From NCBI RefSeq assembly GCF_900129465.1, contig NZ_FSRA01000002.1:2232001-2296000 (forward strand): a stretch of 64,000 nucleotides of DNA, given 5' to 3'. Each line of letters opens with the position of its first letter. Position 1 is the first letter of the stretch. Shown piece after piece: positions 25,195-33,123 of the stretch. Origin of the DNA: Chitinophaga niabensis (GTDB lineage Bacteria; Bacteroidota; Bacteroidia; Chitinophagales; Chitinophagaceae). The position numbers and the translations under genes are program-made. The notes under the pieces were generated by a model, which ran no database searches, was not told where the DNA came from, and saw only the letters and a list, made by a program, of their open reading frames with translations.

Positions 25195-25500
25195 CTAAAA
25201 TCTAAATCGATCTATTCATGCCCAAAGCATCGACCTCTTAACCTTAAGCTTGTTTTCAATTCGGAAAAAGGAACAGCCATTCTTTTAACCTATCGTTTCA
25301 TTTTATTAACCCGGAACCTACATAAAAACAACCCGTTTTTATGCTGGAATTCTATTGCCACTTACCTGACGTTTGCTATCAGCCGCTAAACTCTGCCAAA
25401 AAAATCGCATGCCATATGACCTGATTAAAAAACTAACAGACAACAAAACCAATTACTAAGAACAATAAGTTCAATTCATCCAAAATCTGAATCTTTTTTT

Positions 25501-28500
25501 ATGAAAAAAGCGTTACTTCTATGCACCATACCGATGGTGACAGTCAGCCTGGCGTTTGCACAACAACGCCAGGTGACAGGGAAAGTGGCAGGTGACGACG
25601 GCTCACCGATCTCATTTGCCACCATCCAGATTAAGGGAACCACAACGGGAACCACCTCTGACCAAAACGGAAATTTCAAACTGAATGTTTCGGGTAACAA
25701 CGTAGTACTGATCTTCAGAAGCGTAGGCTACGCACTCAAAGAAGTACCTGTTGGCAGCAGCTCCGAACTCGCTGTTACATTGATCACAGACAACAAAAGC
25801 CTCCAGGAAGTAGTAGTAACGGCACTCGGTATCAAACGCTCACAAAAATCTGTTTCCTATTCCGTGCAACAGATCAATGCAGACAAGCTCACACAAACAC
25901 GGGAAACTAACATCAGCACGGCTTTGGCTGGCAAGATCGCGGGAGTGCAGATCCAGGGCCAATCCGGAGCAAAGATCGGGGAAGGTGCCGTGATCCGTTT
26001 AAGAGGCGCCGGCTCTCTGATGGATAAAAATCCATTGTTCGTATTGGATGGTACGCCTATCAGTCCGGAAGACATCAACATGGATGACGTAGAAAGTGTT
26101 TCCGTCCTCAAAGGCCCCACCGCCACCGCATTGTACGGCCAGCGTGCAGATGCAGGCGTAGTGATCGTTACCACCAAAAAAGGGAAATTGCAATCCGGCA
26201 TCGGCCTGGAAATAAACCAAACCACCACATTCGATCGGGTGTATCTCATCCCGGATTACCAGAACAGGTATTCAGGCGGAGGGAATGCTGAACTCACACA
26301 ATACAAATGGGCAGCAGGCCAGCCGGAAGAATGGAAGGCATTGGACGGAAAGTATTATCACGACTATTCCGACGATGCCAGCTGGGGACCTGAAATGAAA
26401 GGCCAGGAATATATTCCCTGGTACGCCTGGTATCCTGGTGCCAACTTTGGTAAAACAGCATCCCTCACCCCTCAGAAAAATAACGTCAAAGATTTCTACA
26501 GGACCGGCCTTTCACTCAATAACAATGTACAGTTCAGCCAGGGCGGCGATAATTACACTGTGAGGGTATCGTTCACCAACCTGCAACGTTCTGGTGTAAT
26601 GCCCGGAACCAGTTTGGATAAGAACAGTATCTCCACACAGAACTCATTTAACCTCGGTAAACATTTCACTATCGCATCCAATATTTTCTACACCACTGAA
26701 AAGTTAAAAGGGGAGTTTGTGGATGGATATTCCAATAACTCTACAGGATCATTCAACCAGTGGTTTCACCGGGACCTGGATATGAAGAAAATGAAAGAGC
26801 TGAGAGACCTCCGTTCTCCGCAAGGTGCGCTGGGAAGCTGGAATCACAATAACCCCGAATCATATTCCGCAGCCAATCCCAAAGCTTTCTATGGGCCTAA
26901 CTACTGGTATAATCCATTCAGTTACTTTGATAATGTGGATAACCAGGCAAACAGGAACCGCCTGATCGGAGATATCAACCTTACCTATAAGCTCAACGAT
27001 CACTTCAGGATTGCAGGGTTCTTAAGAAGGAATGAACTGAATACCAGTTTTGAAAATAAAACCCCCTACATCCTGGAAGTGAGCGCTAACCAAACTGGCG
27101 TAAAACAGAGTTATGCTACAAGGCAAACTTTTGCCCGTGAGGATAACTATGAAGTACTGGCCACCTACAATAATAAATTCTTTAATGATCTCTCCGTAGA
27201 TCTGAACATCGGCGGAAACGTAAGAAAGAACACCACTTCCTTTATTGCCGCAAATACGAACCAGGGTTTAACTGTACCCAATCTTTTTGCATTGAGCAAT
27301 TCTGTTGATCCTATCAGTTATTCAAATACCCGCACCCGCAAAACTGTAAGAAGTGCTTACGGAAGAGGTACACTGGGCTGGAAGGAAGCGTTCTTCGTAG
27401 ACTTCTCTATCCGGAACGATATCAGCTCTGCATTGCCTAAGGATAATAACTCCTACTGGTATCCCTCCGTGGGCGCCAGTATTGTATTCAGTGAATTCCT
27501 GAAAGAAAGTTTCCCCGCACTTACCTTTGGTAAAGTAAGGGCCAGCTGGGCGCAGATAGGATCTGACCTGGACCCTTATGGCCTGGACCTGTTGTATACT
27601 TTAGGGCAGAACCCATTCGGCCCGGGTAACTCTGTTATGACCACGCCGAATATCCAACCGAATGATGGCATCCTGCCTTCTCTTTCCTCTTCAGGAGAAC
27701 TGGGCCTTGACCTGAAATTCTTTAACAACCGCGTGGGCGCCAGCTTCACCTATTATCACGAGGATAAAAGGAATGAGATCCTGGATGTAAATATTTCTAA
27801 CGCCAGCGGATTTTTATCTAAGACCATCAATGCCGGGAGTGTTGTAAGAAGTGGTGTTGAAGTACAATTGAATGGTACACCTGTTGCCAGCAAGAACTTC
27901 AACTGGGAAACCATCGTGAACTTTTCAAAAGGCACTTCCAAAGTAGTAAAACTGGCTCCCAATCTCAGTACCTATACCCTGCCCAATACGGATAGAGGTG
28001 GCGCAGCTCCTGCATTTACAGCAGTACAGGTTGTGCATTCTGTGGACAACCAGGAATGGGGACAGTTACGTGGCAATGGTATCAAACGCAATGAAGCAGG
28101 TGTGCCCATCTTAAAAGCAGATGGTACATTCGAGATGGCGCCCAATCTCTATTTCGGTTCTGTGTTGCCGGAATTCACCGGGGGATGGTTCAATACCTTC
28201 ACCTACAAAGACATTACGCTGAGCGCGGTGATCGATTTCCAGAAAGGGGGTAAATACTTCTCCCTGTCTGATTTCTGGGGTTCATTCTCCGGGCTGATGG
28301 CTAAAACTGCAGTTAATAACGATAAAGGGAAACCTGTACGGGACCCGGTTGCCGATGGCGGTGGTGTGAATGTATCTGGTGTTGATGCAGATGGCAAACC
28401 GGTAAAGATGTATGTAGATGCACAGTTATACTGGCACCAGTTCCGTACTAATTCCAACATGGCTGAAATGTCTGTTTACGATGCATCTTTCATCAAACTG

Positions 28501-28713
28501 CGGGAAGTATCGTTGGGGTATAATTTCCCGGTAGCTAAAATGGCCAAAAAGATCTTCACACGGGCTAACATTTCAGTAGTAGCCAGGAATGTATTAATGA
28601 TCTACGCAGATGAAAAAGGATTCGATCCATCTGAGCTCTCTGGCCGCTTCGGTGAAAATGGTCAGATGCCGGGTGTACGTTCCATTGGTATTAATCTCAG
28701 GTTAGGATTCTAA
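25501..28713 (+). CDS. SusC/RagA-type TonB-linked outer membrane transporter
   Basis: A 1070-residue receptor. Signal peptide 1-20; carboxypeptidase-regulatory-like domain about 24-100 (QVTGKVAGDDGSPISFATI); then the TonB-box/linker LQEVVVTALGIKR; plug domain about 115-235 with LRGAGSLMDKNPLFVLDG and LKGPTATALYGQRADAGVV, the SusC signature; then a beta-barrel to the terminal residue (INLRLGF, ending in an aromatic). It imports a polymer fragment or peptide together with the SusD-like lipoprotein encoded 11 bp downstream. No glycoside hydrolase, peptidase, sigma factor or FecR gene is adjacent, so the substrate is open. Confidence 0.95.
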   Translation: MKKALLLCTIPMVTVSLAFAQQRQVTGKVAGDDGSPISFATIQIKGTTTGTTSDQNGNFKLNVSGNNVVLIFRSVGYALKEVPVGSSSELAVTLITDNKSLQEVVVTALGIKRSQKSVSYSVQQINADKLTQTRETNISTALAGKIAGVQIQGQSGAKIGEGAVIRLRGAGSLMDKNPLFVLDGTPISPEDINMDDVESVSVLKGPTATALYGQRADAGVVIVTTKKGKLQSGIGLEINQTTTFDRVYLIPDYQNRYSGGGNAELTQYKWAAGQPEEWKALDGKYYHDYSDDASWGPEMKGQEYIPWYAWYPGANFGKTASLTPQKNNVKDFYRTGLSLNNNVQFSQGGDNYTVRVSFTNLQRSGVMPGTSLDKNSISTQNSFNLGKHFTIASNIFYTTEKLKGEFVDGYSNNSTGSFNQWFHRDLDMKKMKELRDLRSPQGALGSWNHNNPESYSAANPKAFYGPNYWYNPFSYFDNVDNQANRNRLIGDINLTYKLNDHFRIAGFLRRNELNTSFENKTPYILEVSANQTGVKQSYATRQTFAREDNYEVLATYNNKFFNDLSVDLNIGGNVRKNTTSFIAANTNQGLTVPNLFALSNSVDPISYSNTRTRKTVRSAYGRGTLGWKEAFFVDFSIRNDISSALPKDNNSYWYPSVGASIVFSEFLKESFPALTFGKVRASWAQIGSDLDPYGLDLLYTLGQNPFGPGNSVMTTPNIQPNDGILPSLSSSGELGLDLKFFNNRVGASFTYYHEDKRNEILDVNISNASGFLSKTINAGSVVRSGVEVQLNGTPVASKNFNWETIVNFSKGTSKVVKLAPNLSTYTLPNTDRGGAAPAFTAVQVVHSVDNQEWGQLRGNGIKRNEAGVPILKADGTFEMAPNLYFGSVLPEFTGGWFNTFTYKDITLSAVIDFQKGGKYFSLSDFWGSFSGLMAKTAVNNDKGKPVRDPVADGGGVNVSGVDADGKPVKMYVDAQLYWHQFRTNSNMAEMSVYDASFIKLREVSLGYNFPVAKMAKKIFTRANISVVARNVLMIYADEKGFDPSELSGRFGENGQMPGVRSIGINLRLGF

Positions 28714-28724
28714 AATTTACGACA

Positions 28725-30203
28725 ATGAAAAAACTACTTTATATAGGAATACTGAGCGCCACATTGATCAGCGCACCGGCCTGCAAGGATTTTGGAGACC
28801 TGAACGTTTCCCCGAACTCTGCCACCGGGCCTGTTACATCCGCACTCTTAACTAACTCACTCGCCTATTTTGGCAGCGGCAGAAGTATGACTGTTACCTA
28901 TGCATTTGATGTACGTTTTTTAAATGAAGGTGCCATGTATGCACAGTATACTTCACAAACACAGTATCCGGATGAATCACAATATTCGGTTACAGCAAGA
29001 GGCTGGTCGCAATTTTACGCAGGCCCCCTGGAAGATCTCACCAATATTATTAAGTATAATACAGATGCTGATAAAAAAGGATTGGCAACAGTTACTTCCG
29101 GCGGCTCTAATAATAACCAGATAGCCATTGCCAGGATCCTGAGGGTATATTACTTTGCGCTGCTTACAGATCAGTGGGGAGATATACCTTACACGGAAGC
29201 ATTGTCCGAAACACCAACACCTAAGTACGATACCCAGAAAGATATCTATACAGATCTTTTCAAAGAACTAAAAGAAGCAATGGCGCAGTTCGACAATGGT
29301 GCTGCCGTGAAAGGAGATATCCTGTTCAGTGGCGATGCTGCACAATGGAAACGTTTTGCCAATACTTTCCGGATGATCATGGCCCTCCGCCTCTCCAAAA
29401 GGAATACAGATATGGGCAATCTTCCTAAAACTGAATTTGCCGCAGCACTGGCAGATCCTGCAGGGATCATAGATGCCAACAGCAAGAACGTGATCATGAA
29501 ATGGCCGGGCAGTTCTTTTAAAAACCCCTGGTTCCAGATGTACGATGGCCGTTCTGATTACGCTATCTCCAATACGCTGGCAGATACCCTGGGCGCTTAC
29601 AACGATCCCCGTGTGAATGTGTTTGCAGATCCCCTGACCGGTGGTGTCATTAAACCCGTGCCTTATGGCCTTACCCGCCAGTTGCTGATAGAATGGTCTG
29701 CCCTGAATCCTGTATATTCAAAAGTAGGCAGGAACATAACCGGTCAAACCTCTCCGGACTATGTGATTACGGCCGCACAGGTACTATTATCCCGCGCAGA
29801 AGCAGCAACATTAGGCTGGACGGCCGAAAACGCCGGGCAGTTGTACAACGATGCTATCAAGGCTTCCTGGGAACAATGGGGCGTTTTCACACAGGCGGCG
29901 TATGATGCCTACATTGCCAATCCAAAAACATCCTGGGCAGCCGGGGAAACTCCCCGCAAGCTGGGCACCCAGAAATGGATAGCGCTGTATCCCAATGGCT
30001 GGGAAGGATGGGCGGAATGGAGAAGAAGTGGTTTCCCCGCGTTGAAACCAACTATTTATGCCGTGAATTCAAGTAAACAGATTCCCCGCAGATATGCATA
30101 CCCGGTAAATGAGGCCACCCTGAACGAGCCAGCCTATAAAGAAGCTGTTGCACGCCAGGGTGCAGATACCCACGATACCCGTGTCTGGTGGGATAAACAA
30201 TGA
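28725..30203 (+). CDS. SusD/RagB-family nutrient-binding lipoprotein
   Basis: A 492-residue surface lipoprotein with lipobox SAPAC (Cys20) and helical SusD-like TPR architecture. LNVSPNSATGPVTSALLTNSL, then YTEALSETPTPKYDTQKDIY, and the C-terminal PRRYAYPVNEATLNEPAYKEAV fit the SusD-like_2 subgroup. It caps the SusC barrel and binds the substrate outside the cell. It ends at a strong terminator, so the operon is only susC-susD. Confidence 0.93.
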   Translation: MKKLLYIGILSATLISAPACKDFGDLNVSPNSATGPVTSALLTNSLAYFGSGRSMTVTYAFDVRFLNEGAMYAQYTSQTQYPDESQYSVTARGWSQFYAGPLEDLTNIIKYNTDADKKGLATVTSGGSNNNQIAIARILRVYYFALLTDQWGDIPYTEALSETPTPKYDTQKDIYTDLFKELKEAMAQFDNGAAVKGDILFSGDAAQWKRFANTFRMIMALRLSKRNTDMGNLPKTEFAAALADPAGIIDANSKNVIMKWPGSSFKNPWFQMYDGRSDYAISNTLADTLGAYNDPRVNVFADPLTGGVIKPVPYGLTRQLLIEWSALNPVYSKVGRNITGQTSPDYVITAAQVLLSRAEAATLGWTAENAGQLYNDAIKASWEQWGVFTQAAYDAYIANPKTSWAAGETPRKLGTQKWIALYPNGWEGWAEWRRSGFPALKPTIYAVNSSKQIPRRYAYPVNEATLNEPAYKEAVARQGADTHDTRVWWDKQ

Positions 30204-30251
30204 TCTTGTTAAACCCCAAATGGTGTCCCGGTAATCAAAATGTAGCAACTT

Positions 30252-30289
30252 GTAAAAAACAGTCTCCAAATGCGGGGGCTGTTTTTTAC
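30252..30289 (+). terminator. Terminator after susD
   Basis: A perfect 11-bp stem (GTAAAAAACAG at 30252-30262 with its complement at 30279-30289). The 3' arm supplies the T-run and also overlaps the -7 element of the next gene. Confidence 0.8.
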
Positions 30290-30294
30290 TTTTG
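30287..30294 (+). promoter_or_regulatory. -7 element of the DUF3467 gene, overlapping the susD terminator
   Basis: TACTTTTG, a full TAnnTTTG match, 21 nt before the ATG at 30316. Its first three bases are the end of the terminator stem. No good -33 element is visible. Confidence 0.45.
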
Positions 30295-30315
30295 TACCAC
30301 ATTAAAGCGCAAATA

Positions 30316-30630
30316 ATGGAAAATCAGGACGAGCAGCAGCAGTTGAACATAGAGCTGACCGAAGAAATTGCAGACGGAACTTACGCCAACCTGGCTATAA
30401 TTACCCACTCCCCGTCTGAGTTTGTGGTAGATTTTATTAATGTGATGCCTGGTTTACCCAAAGCGAAAGTAAAATCAAGGATCATCCTCACGCCACAACA
30501 TGCCAAAAGGCTGATGAAGGCACTGGCGGATAATGTTAAGAAATACGAATCGCAGCATGGTACCATTCAGGACCAGGAGCCGGTTTCATCTATTCCCATG
30601 AATTTCGGAGGGCCAACAGCGCAAGCATAA
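30316..30630 (+). CDS. DUF3467 protein
   Basis: A 104-residue cytoplasmic protein starting at the ATG at 30316. The sequence is typical of DUF3467: IELTEEIADGTYANLAIITHS, FVVDFINVMPGLPKAKVKSRIILTPQHAKRL, and an acidic, Gln-rich start. Function is unknown in the family, which is widespread in Bacteroidota. The stop overlaps the ATG of the Ldh-family gene (TAATG), so translation of the two is coupled. Confidence 0.9.
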   Translation: MENQDEQQQLNIELTEEIADGTYANLAIITHSPSEFVVDFINVMPGLPKAKVKSRIILTPQHAKRLMKALADNVKKYESQHGTIQDQEPVSSIPMNFGGPTAQA

Positions 30631-31706
30631 TGGAACAGGTTTTTCCCTACGAACATCTCCACGCTTTTACCCGGGACGTTTTTATAAAAATGGGCTGTTC
30701 CCCCGAGCATGCGGAACTGGCCTCCACGGTATTGCTTTCTGCTGATCTCAGGGGTATAGATTCTCATGGCGTGGCACGCCTTTCCGGTTACATCCGTCTC
30801 TGGGAAGCAGGCCGTATTAACGCCAAACCGGACCTCAAGATCGTTCACGAAACTCCCAGCACGGCTGTGGTGGATGGAGATAGCGGCCTTGGCCTGGTAG
30901 TGGCCCCTTTTGCCATGCAGGTGGCCATCGGTAAAGCTAAGATAGCGGGTACCGGTTGGGTAAGTGTCCGTAATTCCAATCACTTCGGCATTGCAGGTTA
31001 TCACGCTATGATGGCCCTGCAGCAGGATATGATCGGGATGGCCATGACCAATGCCAGCCCCCTCGTAGCACCCACTTTTGCCACGGAACGTATGCTGGGT
31101 ACCAATCCCATTGCTGTGGCCATCCCGGCTAATCAGCAACCGGCCTTTGTAGCGGATTTTGCCACCACCACGGCTGCCAACGGTAAGCTGGAAATATTAC
31201 AAAGAAAAGAACAGGAAGCCCCGCTGGGCTGGATCCAGGATAAACATGGTGCCCCCAGCACAAATCCTAATGAGCTCAAAAGCGGCGGGGCTTTGCTACC
31301 CCTGGGAGGCGACCGGGAACATGGGAGCCACAAAGGATATTGTCTCGGATCTGTGGTAGATATTTTTTCTGCCGTACTTTCGGGCGCAAATTATGGCCCA
31401 TGGGCGCCGCCATTCGTTAGTTTCTTACCTTTGCCGCCCGATCCGGTGGGTAAAGGACTGGGACATTTCTTCGGAGCCATGCGGGTAGACGCTTTCAGGC
31501 CGGCAGACGAGTTTAAGGACCATATGGATAAATGGATCGGCAGGTTCAGAAGCGCCGAAACGGTGGAAGGAGAAGAAAAAGTACTGATCCCCGGCGATCC
31601 GGAAAGGGAAATGGAAGCAGATAGGAGAGTAACTGGAGTTCCATTACTGGACCCTGTAGTAAGGGACCTCTCCGAAATAGCCATGAGATTTAAAATCGAT
31701 TTTTAA
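30630..31706 (+). CDS. Ldh-family (type 2 malate/L-lactate/ureidoglycolate) dehydrogenase
   Basis: A 358-residue NAD(P)-dependent 2-hydroxyacid oxidoreductase of the Ldh_2 superfamily, unrelated to Rossmann-fold lactate dehydrogenase. Visible: LRGIDSHGVARLSGY (with the catalytic His in SHG), VRNSNHFGIAGYHAM, TNASPLVAPTFATERMLGTNPIA and HKGYCLGSVVDIFSAVLSG. The physiological substrate in this family varies. Coupled to the DUF3467 gene by a one-base overlap; aspartate kinase follows after 22 bp on the same strand. Confidence 0.9.
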   Translation: MEQVFPYEHLHAFTRDVFIKMGCSPEHAELASTVLLSADLRGIDSHGVARLSGYIRLWEAGRINAKPDLKIVHETPSTAVVDGDSGLGLVVAPFAMQVAIGKAKIAGTGWVSVRNSNHFGIAGYHAMMALQQDMIGMAMTNASPLVAPTFATERMLGTNPIAVAIPANQQPAFVADFATTTAANGKLEILQRKEQEAPLGWIQDKHGAPSTNPNELKSGGALLPLGGDREHGSHKGYCLGSVVDIFSAVLSGANYGPWAPPFVSFLPLPPDPVGKGLGHFFGAMRVDAFRPADEFKDHMDKWIGRFRSAETVEGEEKVLIPGDPEREMEADRRVTGVPLLDPVVRDLSEIAMRFKIDF

Positions 31707-31728
31707 GCAACATATACCGTAACAATTA

Positions 31729-33051
31729 ATGAAAGTCTTGAAATTTGGCGGAACCTCGGTTGGAAAACCAGAGCGTATGCATGCCGTAGCGAAATTGATA
31801 ACAGCGGATAACGATGCCAAGATTGTGGTATTATCCGCCTTATCTGGCACAACCAATTCCCTCGTTGAGATCAGTCAATCGCTCGCAGAAGGAAAGAAGG
31901 ACGTGGCTAAACAGCAGATCGATAAGCTGGAAGCACACTACCGTACTTTCTGTGAAGAATTGGTGAAAAGTGATGCCGGCCGCCAAAAGGCTAAAGCCAT
32001 CGTAGACGAACATTTTGAGTTCCTCAACATCATCCTCCGCATCTCTTTCAACGAAGCGTTGAATAAAGATATCCTAGCACAGGGTGAACTGCTCTCTACC
32101 AAACTCTTCTGCGCTTACCTGGAAGATGCCGGTATCAAAGCTGTTCTGCTCCCCGCCCTGGAATTCATGAGCATAGACGAGTTTGAAGAACCTGAGATCC
32201 CACGCATGAAAGTGCGCCTCAGTGCTTTGATCGAACAGGAAAAAGGGCATACCCTCTTCATCACGCAAGGATACATCTGTCGCAATGCGCGTGGTGAAAT
32301 TGATAACCTCAAGAGAGGTGGCAGCGATTACTCTGCATCCCTGATCGGCGCCGCTATCCAGGCTTCTGAAATCCAGATCTGGACGGACATCGATGGGATG
32401 CATAATAACGATCCCCGTGTTGTAAAGAAAACTTTCCCCATCGATCAGCTCTCTTTTGACGAGGCAGCCGAGCTGGCTTACTTTGGCGCCAAGATCCTGC
32501 ACCCTGCATCTATCTGGCCTGCACAGCATTTTAATATTCCTGTTAAATTGCTCAACACCATGCAGCCGGAAGCAAAAGGTACCATCATCACGGAAATGCC
32601 GGATGGTAACGGTGCAAAAGCGATCGCTGCAAAAGATGGTATCATCGCTATCAAGATCAAGAGCAGCCGTATGCTGCTGGCCTACGGTTTCCTCCGTAAG
32701 ATCTTTGAAGTGTTTGAAAAATACCGCACACCTATCGATATGATCACTACTTCCGAAGTAGCTGTTTCTATCACCATCGATGATAAAAAACACCTGGAGC
32801 AGATCCTGAAAGAACTGCAGCCCTTTGGTTCCGTGGAACTGGACCATCACCAGGCGATCGTTTCTATCGTAGGGAACGAAGTAGCCGCTACACCTTCCAT
32901 CATCAAGAAATTGTTTGAATCACTGGAAGAAGTGCCTTTACGCATGATCTCCTATGGTGGCAGCAGGCATAATATTTCCATCCTCGTAGGCGGACAGTAT
33001 AAGGAACAAACCTTACGCTTACTCAATAAAGGATTATTTAATCTTGATTAA
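31729..33051 (+). CDS. Aspartate kinase, monofunctional
   Basis: Phosphorylates aspartate as the first step to lysine, methionine and threonine. The 440-residue protein has the kinase signature KFGGTSVG at residues 5-12, GGSDYSASLIGAA in the catalytic core, and two C-terminal ACT-like segments (about 300-440; MLLAYGFLRKIFEVF and SIVGNEVAATPSI) that usually bind a feedback inhibitor. There is no homoserine dehydrogenase extension. It follows the Ldh-family gene by 22 bp and ends at a strong terminator. Confidence 0.93.
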   Translation: MKVLKFGGTSVGKPERMHAVAKLITADNDAKIVVLSALSGTTNSLVEISQSLAEGKKDVAKQQIDKLEAHYRTFCEELVKSDAGRQKAKAIVDEHFEFLNIILRISFNEALNKDILAQGELLSTKLFCAYLEDAGIKAVLLPALEFMSIDEFEEPEIPRMKVRLSALIEQEKGHTLFITQGYICRNARGEIDNLKRGGSDYSASLIGAAIQASEIQIWTDIDGMHNNDPRVVKKTFPIDQLSFDEAAELAYFGAKILHPASIWPAQHFNIPVKLLNTMQPEAKGTIITEMPDGNGAKAIAAKDGIIAIKIKSSRMLLAYGFLRKIFEVFEKYRTPIDMITTSEVAVSITIDDKKHLEQILKELQPFGSVELDHHQAIVSIVGNEVAATPSIIKKLFESLEEVPLRMISYGGSRHNISILVGGQYKEQTLRLLNKGLFNLD

Positions 33052-33063
33052 TAACTAATAAGC

Positions 33064-33100
33064 AACAGGCTGTATCCATAAAAGGGTACAGCCTGTTTTG
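33064..33100 (+). terminator. Terminator after the aspartate kinase gene
   Basis: AACAGGCTGTA (33064-33074) pairs perfectly with 33087-33097, extendable by three pairs into the loop, followed by TTTTG. It also separates the convergent dnaE gene. Confidence 0.82.
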
Positions 33101-33123
33101 ATGTATATATGATGGAGAAAAAC

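Larger units (their letters stand above)
24803..25500 (+). other. 698-bp untranslated region before susC
   Basis: AT-rich and without a credible ORF. It holds a weak terminator for the preceding gene (24823-24849), a 17-bp palindrome (24960-24976), an 8-bp inverted repeat CTTGTAAG/CTTACAAG (25013-25020 and 25073-25080), a -7-like TATCTTG at 25010-25016, a run of CTAA-containing repeats (25179-25213), and a 20-nt motif shared with the 4.86-kb leader. It probably contains the susC promoter and a long 5' leader. Confidence 0.6.

Noticed and set aside
30567..31139. 190-codon minus-strand frame opposite the Ldh-family gene
   Set aside because: It is a shadow frame of a well-supported enzyme gene and has no recognisable product.
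32074..32850. 258-codon minus-strand frame opposite the aspartate kinase gene
   Set aside because: Composition is that of a reversed coding strand (His/Phe/Asp-rich); the plus-strand kinase has all its motifs.
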